Shown: positions 49,522-58,171 of the stretch, piece after piece
Numbering within the stretch: the stretch's first letter is position 1
Layout: the number at the start of each line of letters is the position of its first letter
NCBI GenBank assembly: GCA_023386345.1
Contig: JAEWJT010000004.1
Location: 186,001 to 250,000 of the forward strand
DNA length: 64,000 bases
DNA from: Bacillota bacterium
GTDB taxonomy: Bacteria > Bacillota > Clostridia > Tissierellales > Sedimentibacteraceae
Direction of reading: 5' to 3'
Made by a program: the position numbers and the translations under genes
The notes under the pieces: model-generated
Database searches by the model: none
Told to the model about the DNA's origin: nothing
Seen by the model: the letters and a program-made list of their open reading frames with translations, nothing else

Positions 49522-51705
49522 ATGATAGAGAATATTATTAACAGAATTGAATCATATAATCCTTCGGCTGATATGAGCGTTGTTGTCAAGGCATATAATT
49601 ATGCAGAGATGGCACATTCTACAGCACCAACAAGATTATCGGGTGAAAGATATTTTATTCATCCATATAATGTTGCCTTAATACTTTGCGATATGCATAT
49701 GGATGTTCAAACTATTGCCGCAGGTTTCTTACATGATGTTGTCGAGGATACGGGTAAAACCTATGATGATATCAAAAGGGAATTTGGTGTAGAAATAGCC
49801 GATATGGTTGATGGAGTGACGAAGCTTAGCAAGGTTAAATATAGAACCAAGGAAGAACGTCAGGCAGAAAGCCTAAGAAAGATGATTATTGCAATGTCTA
49901 AGGATATTAGGATAGTCATTATTAAGCTTGCCGATAGATTACACAACCTAAGAACTCTCGAGTTTATGAGAGAGGAAAAACAAAAGCAAAAGGCCTTGGA
50001 AACTTTGGAAATATATGCTCCAATAGCAAACAGACTTGGTATGGCATCAATTAAATGGGAGCTTGAGGATACATCCTTAAAATATATCGATAGAGATGGT
50101 TATGATGATTTAGTAAAAAAAGTTAGTCAAAAGATAGAAGAACGAAGAGAATTTATAAAGAATATTGTAAATTCTATTAAAGATAAATTGGATGAAGCAA
50201 ATATAGAAAATGCAGAGGTTACAGGCAGACCGAAAAGTTTATATAGCATTTATAAGAAGATGTATTATAAAAATAAGCCTTTTGAGCAGATTTATGATTT
50301 AACAGCTACGAGAATTATCGTTGAATCTATAAAGGATTGTTATGGAGCATTAGGTATAGTTCATACTATGTGGAAGCCACTTCCAGGCAGATTTAAGGAT
50401 TATATCGCTATGCCTAAACCAAATATGTACCAATCTCTTCATACAACAGTAATAGGTCCAGACGGAGAGCCATTTGAGATACAAATAAGAACTATTGAGA
50501 TGCACAGAACAGCAGAATATGGTATTGCCGCACACTGGAAATATAAGGAAGGCGTCAGTACAGAAGAAAATTTTGATAAAAAATTAAACTGGCTAAGACA
50601 GATGATTGAGTGGCAGCAAGAAACCGATGATCCTGAAGAATTTATGGAAAATCTAAAGGTTGATCTATATTCTGATGAGGTGTTTGTTTTTACGCCAAAA
50701 GGAGAGGTTATAAATCTTCCTATGGGATCTACTCCTATAGACTTTGCTTTTAGAGTGCATAGTGCTGTCGGTAATAAATGTGTAGGAGCAAAGGTAAATG
50801 GAAGGATAGTTCCTCTTGACTATAAGCTCAAAATGAGTGATAAGGTTGAGATATTGACATCTGCTAATAGCAATGGCCCAAGTCGTGATTGGCTAAAAAT
50901 TGTTGCAAGTGGTCAGGCAAAAAGTAAGATTAAAAAGTTTTTAAAGGAAAAAGATAAGGAATTCAACGTTGAAAAGGGTAGAGAGCTTCTTGAAAGAGAA
51001 GTTAAAAAGCAAGGCTTCGCTATTAATGACATATTAAAAGACGAATGGATAAAGATGTGTGCGGATAAGTATAACTTATATAGCGACGAGAATTTGTATG
51101 CTGCCATTTCAATGGGGTCAATAACTGAAAATCAGGTTTTTACAAGACTTAAGCAAATTTATCTTGAAAAGAACAAGGATGCAATTGTATTAGAAAAGCT
51201 TATTAAAAATGACCCTATGGTAGAAAAAGTTACTCAACTAAGAAGTGAAAAACATGCTTCAGGAGTAATTGTTAAGGGTGTAGATAATATTAAAATTAGA
51301 TTATCGAGATGCTGTAATCCAGTTCCTGGTGATGCAATAGTAGGATTTATAACAAGAGGAAGAGGTGTCTCTGTACACAGAGCTGATTGCTCAAATATCC
51401 ATGACCTTAACGATTCAGATGATGAAAGATTTGTAGATGTTGAGTGGGATACTGGCAAGAAAGGTACATTTTTAAGTGAAATACAAATAAAGGCCATTGA
51501 CAGACCTAAGCTATTGCAAGATATAACAGGTTCATATAACGATGCAAGGCTTAATGCAATATCCCTTAATTTAAAAATAAATAAAGACAAAGTAGCTGTA
51601 ATAGATATAAGCTTTGAGATTAATGAAACTAAGCAATTGCATGAGCTAATTAAAAAGCTTGGAAAAATTGAGGGTGTATTAGACATCTACAGAACTACTA
51701 AATAA
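49522..51705 (+). CDS. relA: Bifunctional (p)ppGpp synthetase/hydrolase (RelA/SpoT homolog)
   Basis: 727 residues, cytoplasmic, stringent-response enzyme. HD hydrolase domain with FLHDVVEDTGKTYDDI near 70 and KLADRLHNLRTL near 135; synthetase domain with GRPKSLYSIYKKM near 235 and YQSLHTTVIGPDGEPFEIQIRT near 303; TGS domain (VFTPKGEVINLPMGSTPIDFAFRVHS near 392); C-terminal zinc-finger-like region (LSRCCNPVPGDAIVGFITRGRGVSVHRADC near 593) and ACT domain. Complete, so probably able to make and degrade (p)ppGpp. It starts at the ATG after GATGAAGAGG. Confidence 0.95.
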   Translation: MIENIINRIESYNPSADMSVVVKAYNYAEMAHSTAPTRLSGERYFIHPYNVALILCDMHMDVQTIAAGFLHDVVEDTGKTYDDIKREFGVEIADMVDGVTKLSKVKYRTKEERQAESLRKMIIAMSKDIRIVIIKLADRLHNLRTLEFMREEKQKQKALETLEIYAPIANRLGMASIKWELEDTSLKYIDRDGYDDLVKKVSQKIEERREFIKNIVNSIKDKLDEANIENAEVTGRPKSLYSIYKKMYYKNKPFEQIYDLTATRIIVESIKDCYGALGIVHTMWKPLPGRFKDYIAMPKPNMYQSLHTTVIGPDGEPFEIQIRTIEMHRTAEYGIAAHWKYKEGVSTEENFDKKLNWLRQMIEWQQETDDPEEFMENLKVDLYSDEVFVFTPKGEVINLPMGSTPIDFAFRVHSAVGNKCVGAKVNGRIVPLDYKLKMSDKVEILTSANSNGPSRDWLKIVASGQAKSKIKKFLKEKDKEFNVEKGRELLEREVKKQGFAINDILKDEWIKMCADKYNLYSDENLYAAISMGSITENQVFTRLKQIYLEKNKDAIVLEKLIKNDPMVEKVTQLRSEKHASGVIVKGVDNIKIRLSRCCNPVPGDAIVGFITRGRGVSVHRADCSNIHDLNDSDDERFVDVEWDTGKKGTFLSEIQIKAIDRPKLLQDITGSYNDARLNAISLNLKINKDKVAVIDISFEINETKQLHELIKKLGKIEGVLDIYRTTK

Positions 51706-51735
51706 ATGAATGAGGAATCAGAACGATTCTTCTAT

Positions 51736-51760
51736 AGAGTGAGCGAAGTTCACTCTTTAT
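51736..51760 (+). terminator. 21-base inverted repeat, copy 2, acting as terminator after relA
   Basis: AGAGTGA, seven bases, TCACTCT, then TTAT. Same element as at 36781 and 55767. Confidence 0.55.
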
Positions 51761-51775
51761 AAGGAAGGACAAATT

Positions 51776-52408
51776 ATGATTTTAGAAAGATTAGAAGTAA
51801 CTTCATTTTTAATGAATTGCTATATTGTTGGCTGTGAAAAAACGCATGATTGTGCTATAGTAGATCCGGGCGGAAGCTTTCAGTTTATAGACGAAAGAAT
51901 TACAGCTTTAGGATTAAATCCAAAAATGATTTTGCTAACGCATGGTCATGCCGACCATATAGGAGCAGTTGGAGACTTAAAAAACAAATACAATATACCT
52001 GTATATATTCATGAATTAGATTCTGAATTAATTAAAAAACCAGAACTTAATTTTTCATATGAATTATTTAGAAAAACTATATCTCTAGATTATGATATGC
52101 TTTTAACAGATGGACAAATAATTGATCTAGGAGAACTTAAAATTAATGTTATACACACTCCGGGACATACTAGAGGTGGAGTGTGTTTTAAAATTGACAA
52201 TATAATTCTAACAGGGGATACATTATTTGAGCGTTCTATTGGCAGGACTGACTTTCCGGGCGGCTCTATGGAGGATATAATAAACTCTATTGTTAACAAG
52301 CTATTTATCTATGATGACGAAGTAAAGGCATATCCTGGTCATGGCTCTGCAACAAGCATAGGCGCTGAAAAGAAAGCGAATCCATATGTTAAAAACTATT
52401 GCAAATAA
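51776..52408 (+). CDS. Metallo-beta-lactamase-fold hydrolase (glyoxalase II-like)
   Basis: 210 residues. MNCYIVG near 13, DPGGSFQFI near 30, LTHGHADHIGAV near 59-70 (two-zinc HxHxDH), HTPGHTRGGVCF near 126, LTGDTLFERSIGRTDFPGG near 145-160 and YPGHGSATSIG near 186. Short glyoxalase-II-like proteins of this type (YcbL/YqgX) probably hydrolyse thioesters. AAGGAAGG precedes the start. Its end overlaps hemZ by 23 bases, so the two share a transcript. Confidence 0.9.
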   Translation: MILERLEVTSFLMNCYIVGCEKTHDCAIVDPGGSFQFIDERITALGLNPKMILLTHGHADHIGAVGDLKNKYNIPVYIHELDSELIKKPELNFSYELFRKTISLDYDMLLTDGQIIDLGELKINVIHTPGHTRGGVCFKIDNIILTGDTLFERSIGRTDFPGGSMEDIINSIVNKLFIYDDEVKAYPGHGSATSIGAEKKANPYVKNYCK

Positions 52409-53918
52409 AGAAAATAATATAGTAAGTTTTTATTTAGTTGATCATGATTACGAATTTGAGATAAAAAATGTCTATAAGATTTTTGATTTTAATTCTGAAA
52501 TAAAAATTTATTATGAAGAAGAATTAGACTTTAATAATTCAAGATTTATCATTTCATCAGAAATTATAAGCTTACCAAAAGGCTTAGCTTGTAAGACTGT
52601 TCTTTATATAGATAAGATACAGACTATTTGTATAACTATACACGAAAATGATATAAGAATTGAAAAAAATGATTTTAAAAAGCTTAGAAAAACTATAGTA
52701 AAAAAGTCATTATATGATACACTTTCTCAGTATTTTGATGAAAAATCTGAATATGGCATTTTAACAGGAGTTAGACCAAATAAGATACTGATATCAGCAA
52801 TGAAAAATAATATTTCAAGAGAGGATACTGATTTAATCTTAAGAAATACTTATGAGGTATCAGAAGAAAAAATAAAGCTTTTAAATGAGATATTTGATAG
52901 ACAGGCGAAGTATATATTTAATACAAATAAATGTATAAATAATAGTTATGATAAAGAAAAATATAATTTATACATTCATATTCCTTTTTGCCCAACAAAA
53001 TGTAATTATTGTTCATTTGTATCATTTTCAAAATATGATCAAAATGTCTTGAATGAATATGTAGATAATTTAATATATGAAATAGAAAAAACTATAGAGC
53101 TAGCTATTATCAATAAATTAGAGCTAAACACAATATATTTTGGCGGTGGCACTCCATCAGTATTGAGTGTAAAAAATATTGATGATATATTTAGTGCAAT
53201 TAAAAAATATTATCGTCTTGAAGATGTTGCAGAAATAAGCTTTGAAGCAGGTCGTCCAGATACTATAGATGAAGAAAAGCTAAACTGTCTAAAGCGAAAC
53301 TATGTAAACAGAATTAGTATAAATCCTCAAACAATGAATAATAATACATTATCAAAAATGTTTAGAACACATTCTGCGTCAGATATTGAAAGCTCTTATA
53401 ATTTGGCGAGAAAAATAGGTTTTAATTCAATTAACATGGATTTAATAATAGGTTTACCTGATGAAAGTCCTGAAGATGTTCTAAATTCAATTAAAAAAGT
53501 AGTAGAATTAAGTCCTGATAACATTACAGTACATTCATTATCGTATAAAAAAGGTTCGCTTTTATTGAATAATACTAAGGATTTGTCAAAAGATACTAAT
53601 ATTATTAAAGAAATGTACGATATAACAAAAAGAATATGCTTCGAAAATGGATATAAACCTTATTATATGTATAGGCAAAAAAATATCAAAGGAAATTTGG
53701 AGAATGTTGGATATGCTTTAGAATCAAAGGAAAGTATATATAACATAGTTATAATTGAAGAAATTGAAACTATATTAGCCTGTGGTGCTGGAGCTGTTAG
53801 TAAAATCTTAAAAGGGCATGAAAGGCACGAAAGAGTGCAAAACTATAAGGACTTAAAGGAATATAATAAAAATGTTCAAAAAAATATAGATGAAAAATGT
53901 AAAAATATGATAGATTAG
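52386..53918 (+). CDS. hemZ: Coproporphyrinogen dehydrogenase-like radical-SAM protein HemZ
   Basis: 510 residues. N-terminal about 170 residues are specific to HemZ (GILTGVRPNKILISAMKN near 123). Radical-SAM core: YIHIPFCPTKCNYCSFVSF near 195-213 with CxxxCxxC, IYFGGGTPSVLS near 253, and SINPQTMNNNTLSKMFR near 312. HemZ is the Gram-positive HemN-like protein proposed for anaerobic heme synthesis; relatives include HemW heme chaperones. No other heme genes are here. The start overlaps the MBL gene. Confidence 0.85.
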   Translation: MLKTIANKENNIVSFYLVDHDYEFEIKNVYKIFDFNSEIKIYYEEELDFNNSRFIISSEIISLPKGLACKTVLYIDKIQTICITIHENDIRIEKNDFKKLRKTIVKKSLYDTLSQYFDEKSEYGILTGVRPNKILISAMKNNISREDTDLILRNTYEVSEEKIKLLNEIFDRQAKYIFNTNKCINNSYDKEKYNLYIHIPFCPTKCNYCSFVSFSKYDQNVLNEYVDNLIYEIEKTIELAIINKLELNTIYFGGGTPSVLSVKNIDDIFSAIKKYYRLEDVAEISFEAGRPDTIDEEKLNCLKRNYVNRISINPQTMNNNTLSKMFRTHSASDIESSYNLARKIGFNSINMDLIIGLPDESPEDVLNSIKKVVELSPDNITVHSLSYKKGSLLLNNTKDLSKDTNIIKEMYDITKRICFENGYKPYYMYRQKNIKGNLENVGYALESKESIYNIVIIEEIETILACGAGAVSKILKGHERHERVQNYKDLKEYNKNVQKNIDEKCKNMID

Positions 53919-54050
53919 GTATTGTAATTAATTTAATTTTATTATACAATAATACTGGATTAATTTAATTAAAAAATTATTTAATTTAATAAAAAAATTA
54001 AATAAAGAAATTGTTTAATTATACCAAACAAAAAAATATTTAAAAATTAA

Positions 54051-54076
54051 ACAATGTAGCATTACAATGTAGCATA
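54051..54076. repeat. 13-base tandem repeat
   Basis: ACAATGTAGCATT (54051-54063) directly followed by ACAATGTAGCATA (54064-54076). Probably a slippage duplication in the A/T-rich spacer before comFB. Confidence 0.7.
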
Positions 54077-54103
54077 ATTATTTTCTCAAAATTGGAGGTT
54101 AAA

Positions 54104-54379
54104 ATGATTAAAAACTATGCTGAAGTATTAGTTGAAAGAACTCTTGAAAATCTTCTCAGAAATAATCCTGAATATGCAAATATTTGTAAATGCAATGACT
54201 GTTTAGACGATATTAAAGCAAAAGCGTTAAATAATATTAAACCATATTATGTAACTGGAAAGATAGGAGAAGTATATAGTGAATATAATATGCTTGAATA
54301 TCAAAATAGCACAAATATCGTGATGGAAGTTGCAAAGGCAATAGTACATATTGATGCTAATAGAAAACATAATCCATAA
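54104..54379 (+). CDS. ComFB-family protein
   Basis: 91 residues. MIKNYAEVLVERTLENLLRNN, then CKCNDCLDDIKAKALNNIKPYYVTG match the late-competence ComFB family: a small helical protein with a Cys-x-Cys-x-x-Cys zinc site near residues 30-35. Family members can bind cyclic dinucleotides or act in competence and motility; here only the family is certain. The ATG at 54104 follows GGAGG (54094-54098). The next gene begins 48 bases on. Confidence 0.8.
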   Translation: MIKNYAEVLVERTLENLLRNNPEYANICKCNDCLDDIKAKALNNIKPYYVTGKIGEVYSEYNMLEYQNSTNIVMEVAKAIVHIDANRKHNP

Positions 54380-54427
54380 AAATTAGAACTATGTTCTATA
54401 TTACTTAAGAAAGGTTGAAAAAAACAA

Positions 54428-55567
54428 ATGACAGAAGCTTTATTTGGAAATTTTAGTAATTTAAACATCCAACAGGTTATTATGTGGATAATAGGAGCGG
54501 GTTTAATATATCTTGCGATTGCAAAAGATATGGAGCCTACACTGTTACTGCCAATGGGTTTTGGAGCAATATTGGTAAATCTGCCTTTATCTGGTGCCAT
54601 AACTCAAATAATCGATGGAGTGCAAGAAATTGGCGTAATTGATGAGCTATTTAATATGGGGATTGCTAATGAATTGTTCCCATTGTTATTATTTATAGGT
54701 ATAGGTGCGATGATAGATTTCGGTCCACTTCTATCAAATCCTAAAATGCTATTATTTGGTGCGGCAGCACAATTTGGAATATTTTTTACATTAAGTATGG
54801 CATCATTATTTGGATTTGATTTAAAGGACGCTGCTTCAATAGCAGTAATAGGTGCAGCTGATGGTCCTACATCTATATACGTTGCTATGTTTTTTAAGAG
54901 TAATTATATAGGGCCTATAATTGTAGCCGCATATTCTTATATGGCACTGGTTCCAATTATTCAGCCACCATTTATTAGGCTTGTAACAACTAAAAAAGAA
55001 AGATTAATAAAAATGCCTTATAAGCCACAAAATGTATCAAAAAGAGCAAGAATAATATTCCCAATAGCAGTTACTATAATTGCAGGAGTATTCTCTCCTA
55101 AATCTGTTGCCCTTATTGCATTCTTAATGTTTGGTAATTTAATTCGCGAGTGTGGTGTTTTAAACAATCTTTCAAACACAGCACAAAAAGAATTAGCAAA
55201 TCTGATAACTTTATTTTTAGGAATTTCAGTTGCTTCAAAGATGAGAGCGGATTTATTCTTAACAAAAGAGACACTTATGATACTTGGCTTAGGCTTGATT
55301 GCATTTATATTTGATACAGTTGGCGGAGTTTTATTTGCAAAGGGACTCAATTTGTTCTTAAAAGAAAAAATAAACCCAATGATTGGAGCTGCTGGTATAT
55401 CAGCGTTTCCGATGTCAGCGAGGGTTGTTCATAAAATGGGATTAAAAGAGGATAATCAAAACTTCTTGTTAATGCACGCTATAGGTGCTAACGTATCAGG
55501 ACAAATTGCCTCAGTAATCGCCGGTGGATTAATAATAAACATAGTATCAAAAATGCTAGGAATGTAA
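54428..55567 (+). CDS. Sodium-translocating decarboxylase beta subunit
   Basis: 379 residues, about 11 membrane helices. FPLLLFIGIGAMIDFGPLLSNPKMLLFGAAAQFGIF near 80-115, SIAVIGAADGPTSIYVAMFF near 138-157 (with the Na+-site Asp) and GAAGISAFPMSARVVHKMG near 320 are hallmarks of OadB/GcdB/MmdB. The beta subunit decarboxylates carboxybiotin and pumps Na+ out. A gamma-like subunit follows, but no alpha (carboxyltransferase) or biotin-carrier gene is present, so the substrate (oxaloacetate, methylmalonyl-CoA, glutaconyl-CoA) cannot be named. Confidence 0.9.
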   Translation: MTEALFGNFSNLNIQQVIMWIIGAGLIYLAIAKDMEPTLLLPMGFGAILVNLPLSGAITQIIDGVQEIGVIDELFNMGIANELFPLLLFIGIGAMIDFGPLLSNPKMLLFGAAAQFGIFFTLSMASLFGFDLKDAASIAVIGAADGPTSIYVAMFFKSNYIGPIIVAAYSYMALVPIIQPPFIRLVTTKKERLIKMPYKPQNVSKRARIIFPIAVTIIAGVFSPKSVALIAFLMFGNLIRECGVLNNLSNTAQKELANLITLFLGISVASKMRADLFLTKETLMILGLGLIAFIFDTVGGVLFAKGLNLFLKEKINPMIGAAGISAFPMSARVVHKMGLKEDNQNFLLMHAIGANVSGQIASVIAGGLIINIVSKMLGM

Positions 55568-55581
55568 GAGAGGTATAGAAT

Positions 55582-55710
55582 ATGAATATAAATTTTGAAG
55601 CATTTTTAAAATCACTTCCAATCATGGGATTTGGAATGGTTGGAATATTTGTTGTAATAGTAATAATTTTTTTATTAATACTAGGTTTAAACAAGGTGTT
55701 TAATAATTAA
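55582..55710 (+). CDS. Small decarboxylase gamma-type subunit (OadG-like)
   Basis: 42 residues: a short soluble N terminus (MNINFEAFLKSL), then one membrane helix in GMVGIFVVIVIIFLLILGL and a short KVFNN tail. The GFGMVGIFVVI beginning is typical of OAD gamma chains, which tether the decarboxylase complex; the usual long C-terminal tail that contacts the alpha subunit is missing. It lies 14 bases after the beta subunit with GAGAGG upstream and is followed by a strong terminator, so the two form an operon. Confidence 0.75.
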   Translation: MNINFEAFLKSLPIMGFGMVGIFVVIVIIFLLILGLNKVFNN

Positions 55711-55719
55711 GTATAATAG

Positions 55720-55757
55720 AAAAGATGTATTGTAGAATATGCAATACATCTTTTGCT
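55720..55757 (+). terminator. Terminator of the decarboxylase beta-gamma operon
   Basis: A 13-bp perfect stem, AAAAGATGTATTG (55720-55732) with CAATACATCTTTT (55742-55754). Confidence 0.85.
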
Positions 55758-55766
55758 TTATTACAT

Positions 55767-55791
55767 AGAGTGAACTTAGTTCACTTTTTTA
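55767..55791 (+). repeat. 21-base inverted repeat, copy 3
   Basis: AGAGTGAAC, three bases, GTTCACTTT, followed by TTTA. Same layout as at 36781 and 51736. It follows directly on another terminator, so termination alone does not explain it. Confidence 0.55.
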
Positions 55792-55932
55792 TAATATTTT
55801 AATTCTTTTATTTGCTATTTCTATGTGATATAATTTATATGTAAAATATGTAATTAAAATAGAAGATTTATTGTGTTTTTACTGAAATATAAAAGAATGC
55901 AGACAGTGTCTGCAATTTTGCTGGAGGTTAAA

Positions 55933-56535
55933 ATGTCAAATTTAAAATATGGTATCATGGGAGGAACTTTTAATCCTATTCATAATGCTCATATTCGTAT
56001 GGCTGAGGAAGTAAGAGATATTTTTGATTTAGATAAAATTATTTTTATGCCTACCGGAACACCACCTCACAAGAATAATTTGAATATAGATCCTCTTGAT
56101 AGATATGAGATGACCAAATTGGCGATTAGTGGAAATGATAGATTTGAAGTTTCTGATATTGAGGTTTTAAATAAGTCAGTTAGTTATACTGTTGAAACTG
56201 TTGGAAAATTAAAAGAATTTTATCCTAATGTAGAATTTTATTTTATTACAGGTGCTGATTCTATATTGGATATTTATAAATGGAAAAATCCTGAAAAGCT
56301 TTTGACCTTATGTAAATTTGTAAGTGTTAGAAGACCTAACTATTCCGATGACTTAGAGGATAAGATTAAAGAAATTGTGGATAAGTTTGGTGGGGAAATA
56401 CTTTTAGTAGATGGACCACTTCTTAATATATCATCAACAGAAATTAGAGAGAGAGTTAGAGAAGGTAAATCTATAGAGGATTTTGTACCCAAAAAAGTTG
56501 TTGAATATATAAAAGAAAATAAACTGTATATTTAA
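55933..56535 (+). CDS. nadD: Nicotinate-nucleotide adenylyltransferase
   Basis: 200 residues. NadD makes deamido-NAD from nicotinate mononucleotide and ATP. YGIMGGTFNPIHNAHIRMAEEV at 6-27 holds the HxGH-like HNAH nucleotidyltransferase motif, FMPTGTPPHK near 40 and the C-terminal NISSTEIRERVREG (ISSTxIR motif) near 168. The ATG at 55933 follows GGAGG (55923-55927); the longer upstream frame is not needed. nadD followed by yqeK is the usual Firmicute order. Confidence 0.95.
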   Translation: MSNLKYGIMGGTFNPIHNAHIRMAEEVRDIFDLDKIIFMPTGTPPHKNNLNIDPLDRYEMTKLAISGNDRFEVSDIEVLNKSVSYTVETVGKLKEFYPNVEFYFITGADSILDIYKWKNPEKLLTLCKFVSVRRPNYSDDLEDKIKEIVDKFGGEILLVDGPLLNISSTEIRERVREGKSIEDFVPKKVVEYIKENKLYI

Positions 56536-56565
56536 TGATTTTAAATTCTCAATTCAAGAAAAATA

Positions 56566-56662
56566 ATGAAAGGATAAGTACCAAGCATATTCATAAATGC
56601 TTCATCTTTCCGAACGGGAGAGCCTAAGTTTTTTGTGAAATAGATACATGGACATATATATG
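56566..56662 (+). promoter_or_regulatory. Structured leader B, upstream of yqeK (paired with leader A before apt)
   Basis: Begins ATGAAAGGATAAGTACCAAGC. Hairpins: AAGCA (56583-56587)/TGCTT (56598-56602) and CTTTCC (56606-56611) with GGGAGAG (56616-56622, one bulge). The segment TTTGTGAAAT near 56633-56642 and the ATGGACATATA at the end are shared with leader A. It lies between nadD and yqeK, whose start has no clear ribosome binding site. Confidence 0.5.
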
Positions 56663-57172
56663 AAAGATATCGAACAAATAAAAGAAGATTTAAAAAAATC
56701 AGTTGGTGATAAGTTGTATATCCACTGTGTAAATGTAATGAATACTGCTGTTGATTTGGCTGTTTACTATAAAGTAGATATTGAAAAAGCAAGAATAGCA
56801 GGGCTTTTGCACGATTGTGGAAAACTATATAATAAAAATATTAAAAATTTAGAGCATGCTGGTTTAGGAGCTGAAATAGTCAAGGATAAATATGGTGTTG
56901 AGGATAAAGAAATAATTAACGCTATACTGTACCACACTACGGGTAGAGAAAACATGACAATGCTTGAAAAAATAGTCTATATAGCAGATAAAATTGAACC
57001 AAATAGAGAATATGATGTAGTTGATGAAATCAGAGAATTAGCATATTCAAATATGGATAAAGCTATTATGAAATCTTTTGAAAGCACTTTTAGATATTTG
57101 AAAGCTAAAAATGTGTATATTGACAAACAATCCTTAGATAGTTATGAATTTATAAAAAATAATAAATCTTAA
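56648..57172 (+). CDS. yqeK: YqeK-type HD-domain hydrolase (Ap4A hydrolase)
   Basis: 174 residues. HCVNVMNTAVDLAVYYKVDIEKARIAGLLHDCGK near 26-60 gives the HD metal site (His, HD), and AILYHTTGRENMTMLEKIVYIADKIEPNR near 95-122 the remaining ligands. YqeK enzymes split diadenosine tetraphosphate symmetrically to two ADP with an Fe/Mn centre. The start could be ATG 56648 or ATG 56660; neither has a good Shine-Dalgarno, which together with leader B hints at translational control. The usual rsfS partner does not follow. Confidence 0.9.
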   Translation: MDIYMKDIEQIKEDLKKSVGDKLYIHCVNVMNTAVDLAVYYKVDIEKARIAGLLHDCGKLYNKNIKNLEHAGLGAEIVKDKYGVEDKEIINAILYHTTGRENMTMLEKIVYIADKIEPNREYDVVDEIRELAYSNMDKAIMKSFESTFRYLKAKNVYIDKQSLDSYEFIKNNKS

Positions 57173-57210
57173 AAAAACATTATTTTGATTTAGAAAATTA
57201 TTTGTTTACT

Positions 57211-57250
57211 ATCACTGTAAATTATAAATTTTATGGTGATTTATTTTTTT
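57211..57250 (+). terminator. Terminator after yqeK
   Basis: ATCACTGTAAA (57211-57221) pairs with TTTATGGTGAT (57230-57240) using two G-U pairs, followed by TTATTTTTTT. Confidence 0.75.
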
Positions 57251-57314
57251 GTAGATAATTTATTCATTTTGTGGTAAACTTATTTGGAAAGAATTTAAGG
57301 AGAATAAGAAATAG

Positions 57315-58145
57315 ATGATTAATATTGGAGCACATTTATCGATAACAAAAGGATTTTATAAGACTGCTCAAACAGCTCTTAGCATAGATAGCAATACATT
57401 TCAATACTTTCCTAGAAACCCTAGAGGTGGAGCTATTAAAGAATTAGATTTAGAGGATGTAAAAAAGTTTAAAGAATTTATTGAAGCAAATAATTTTGCT
57501 CCTATTTTGTGCCATGCACCGTACACATATAATTTGTGTTCAGCAAGTGAAGATACAAGAGATTTTGCTCGTATGGCTCTTAGACAAGATTTAGAAAGGC
57601 TAGAGCTTTTACCAGTACATTTATACAATTTTCATCCGGGAAGCCATGTAGGTCTTGGTATTGAAAAAGGAATAGAATATATAGCTGAAATATTAAACGA
57701 AGTTGTAACAGAAGAAATAACTTCTACTATATTGCTTGAAACTATGTCTGGCAAAGGTTCAGAGGTTGGAAGCAAATTTGAAGAGCTAAAAAGTATAATT
57801 GACAGTGTTAAATATAGTGAGAAAATAGGTGTTTGTATGGATACTTGCCATATTTTTAGTGCCGGATATGATATAGTAAATAATTTGGACGCAGTTATAA
57901 ACGAGTTTGATAAAGTAGTAGGGCTTGATAAATTAAAGGCTATTCATCTAAACGACAGTATGATGCCATTTGGTAAAAATAAGGATAGACATGCTGAAAT
58001 TGGCAAGGGTGAAATAGGCTTAGAAGCCTTAATAAGATTTATAACTCATCCTAAATTAAAGGGTTTACCATTTTTCTTAGAAACTCCTTTAGAAGATGAT
58101 GGGCATAAAGAAGAAATTAAAATGATTAAGGAATTAATTAAATAA
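57315..58145 (+). CDS. nfo: Deoxyribonuclease IV (endonuclease IV)
   Basis: 276 residues, TIM-barrel AP endonuclease with three zinc ions. IGAHLSITKGFYKTAQTALSIDSNTFQYFPRNPRGG at the N terminus, LCHAPYTYNLCS near 64, YNFHPGSHVG near 105, ILLETMSGKGSEVG near 140, GVCMDTCHIFSAGYD near 175, and AIHLNDSMMPFGKNKDRHAEIGKGEIG near 213 carry the metal ligands. Base-excision repair of abasic sites. AAGGAG precedes the start. Confidence 0.95.
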   Translation: MINIGAHLSITKGFYKTAQTALSIDSNTFQYFPRNPRGGAIKELDLEDVKKFKEFIEANNFAPILCHAPYTYNLCSASEDTRDFARMALRQDLERLELLPVHLYNFHPGSHVGLGIEKGIEYIAEILNEVVTEEITSTILLETMSGKGSEVGSKFEELKSIIDSVKYSEKIGVCMDTCHIFSAGYDIVNNLDAVINEFDKVVGLDKLKAIHLNDSMMPFGKNKDRHAEIGKGEIGLEALIRFITHPKLKGLPFFLETPLEDDGHKEEIKMIKELIK

Positions 58146-58171
58146 CGAAAATATGGAGAAAAAATAAAGAA

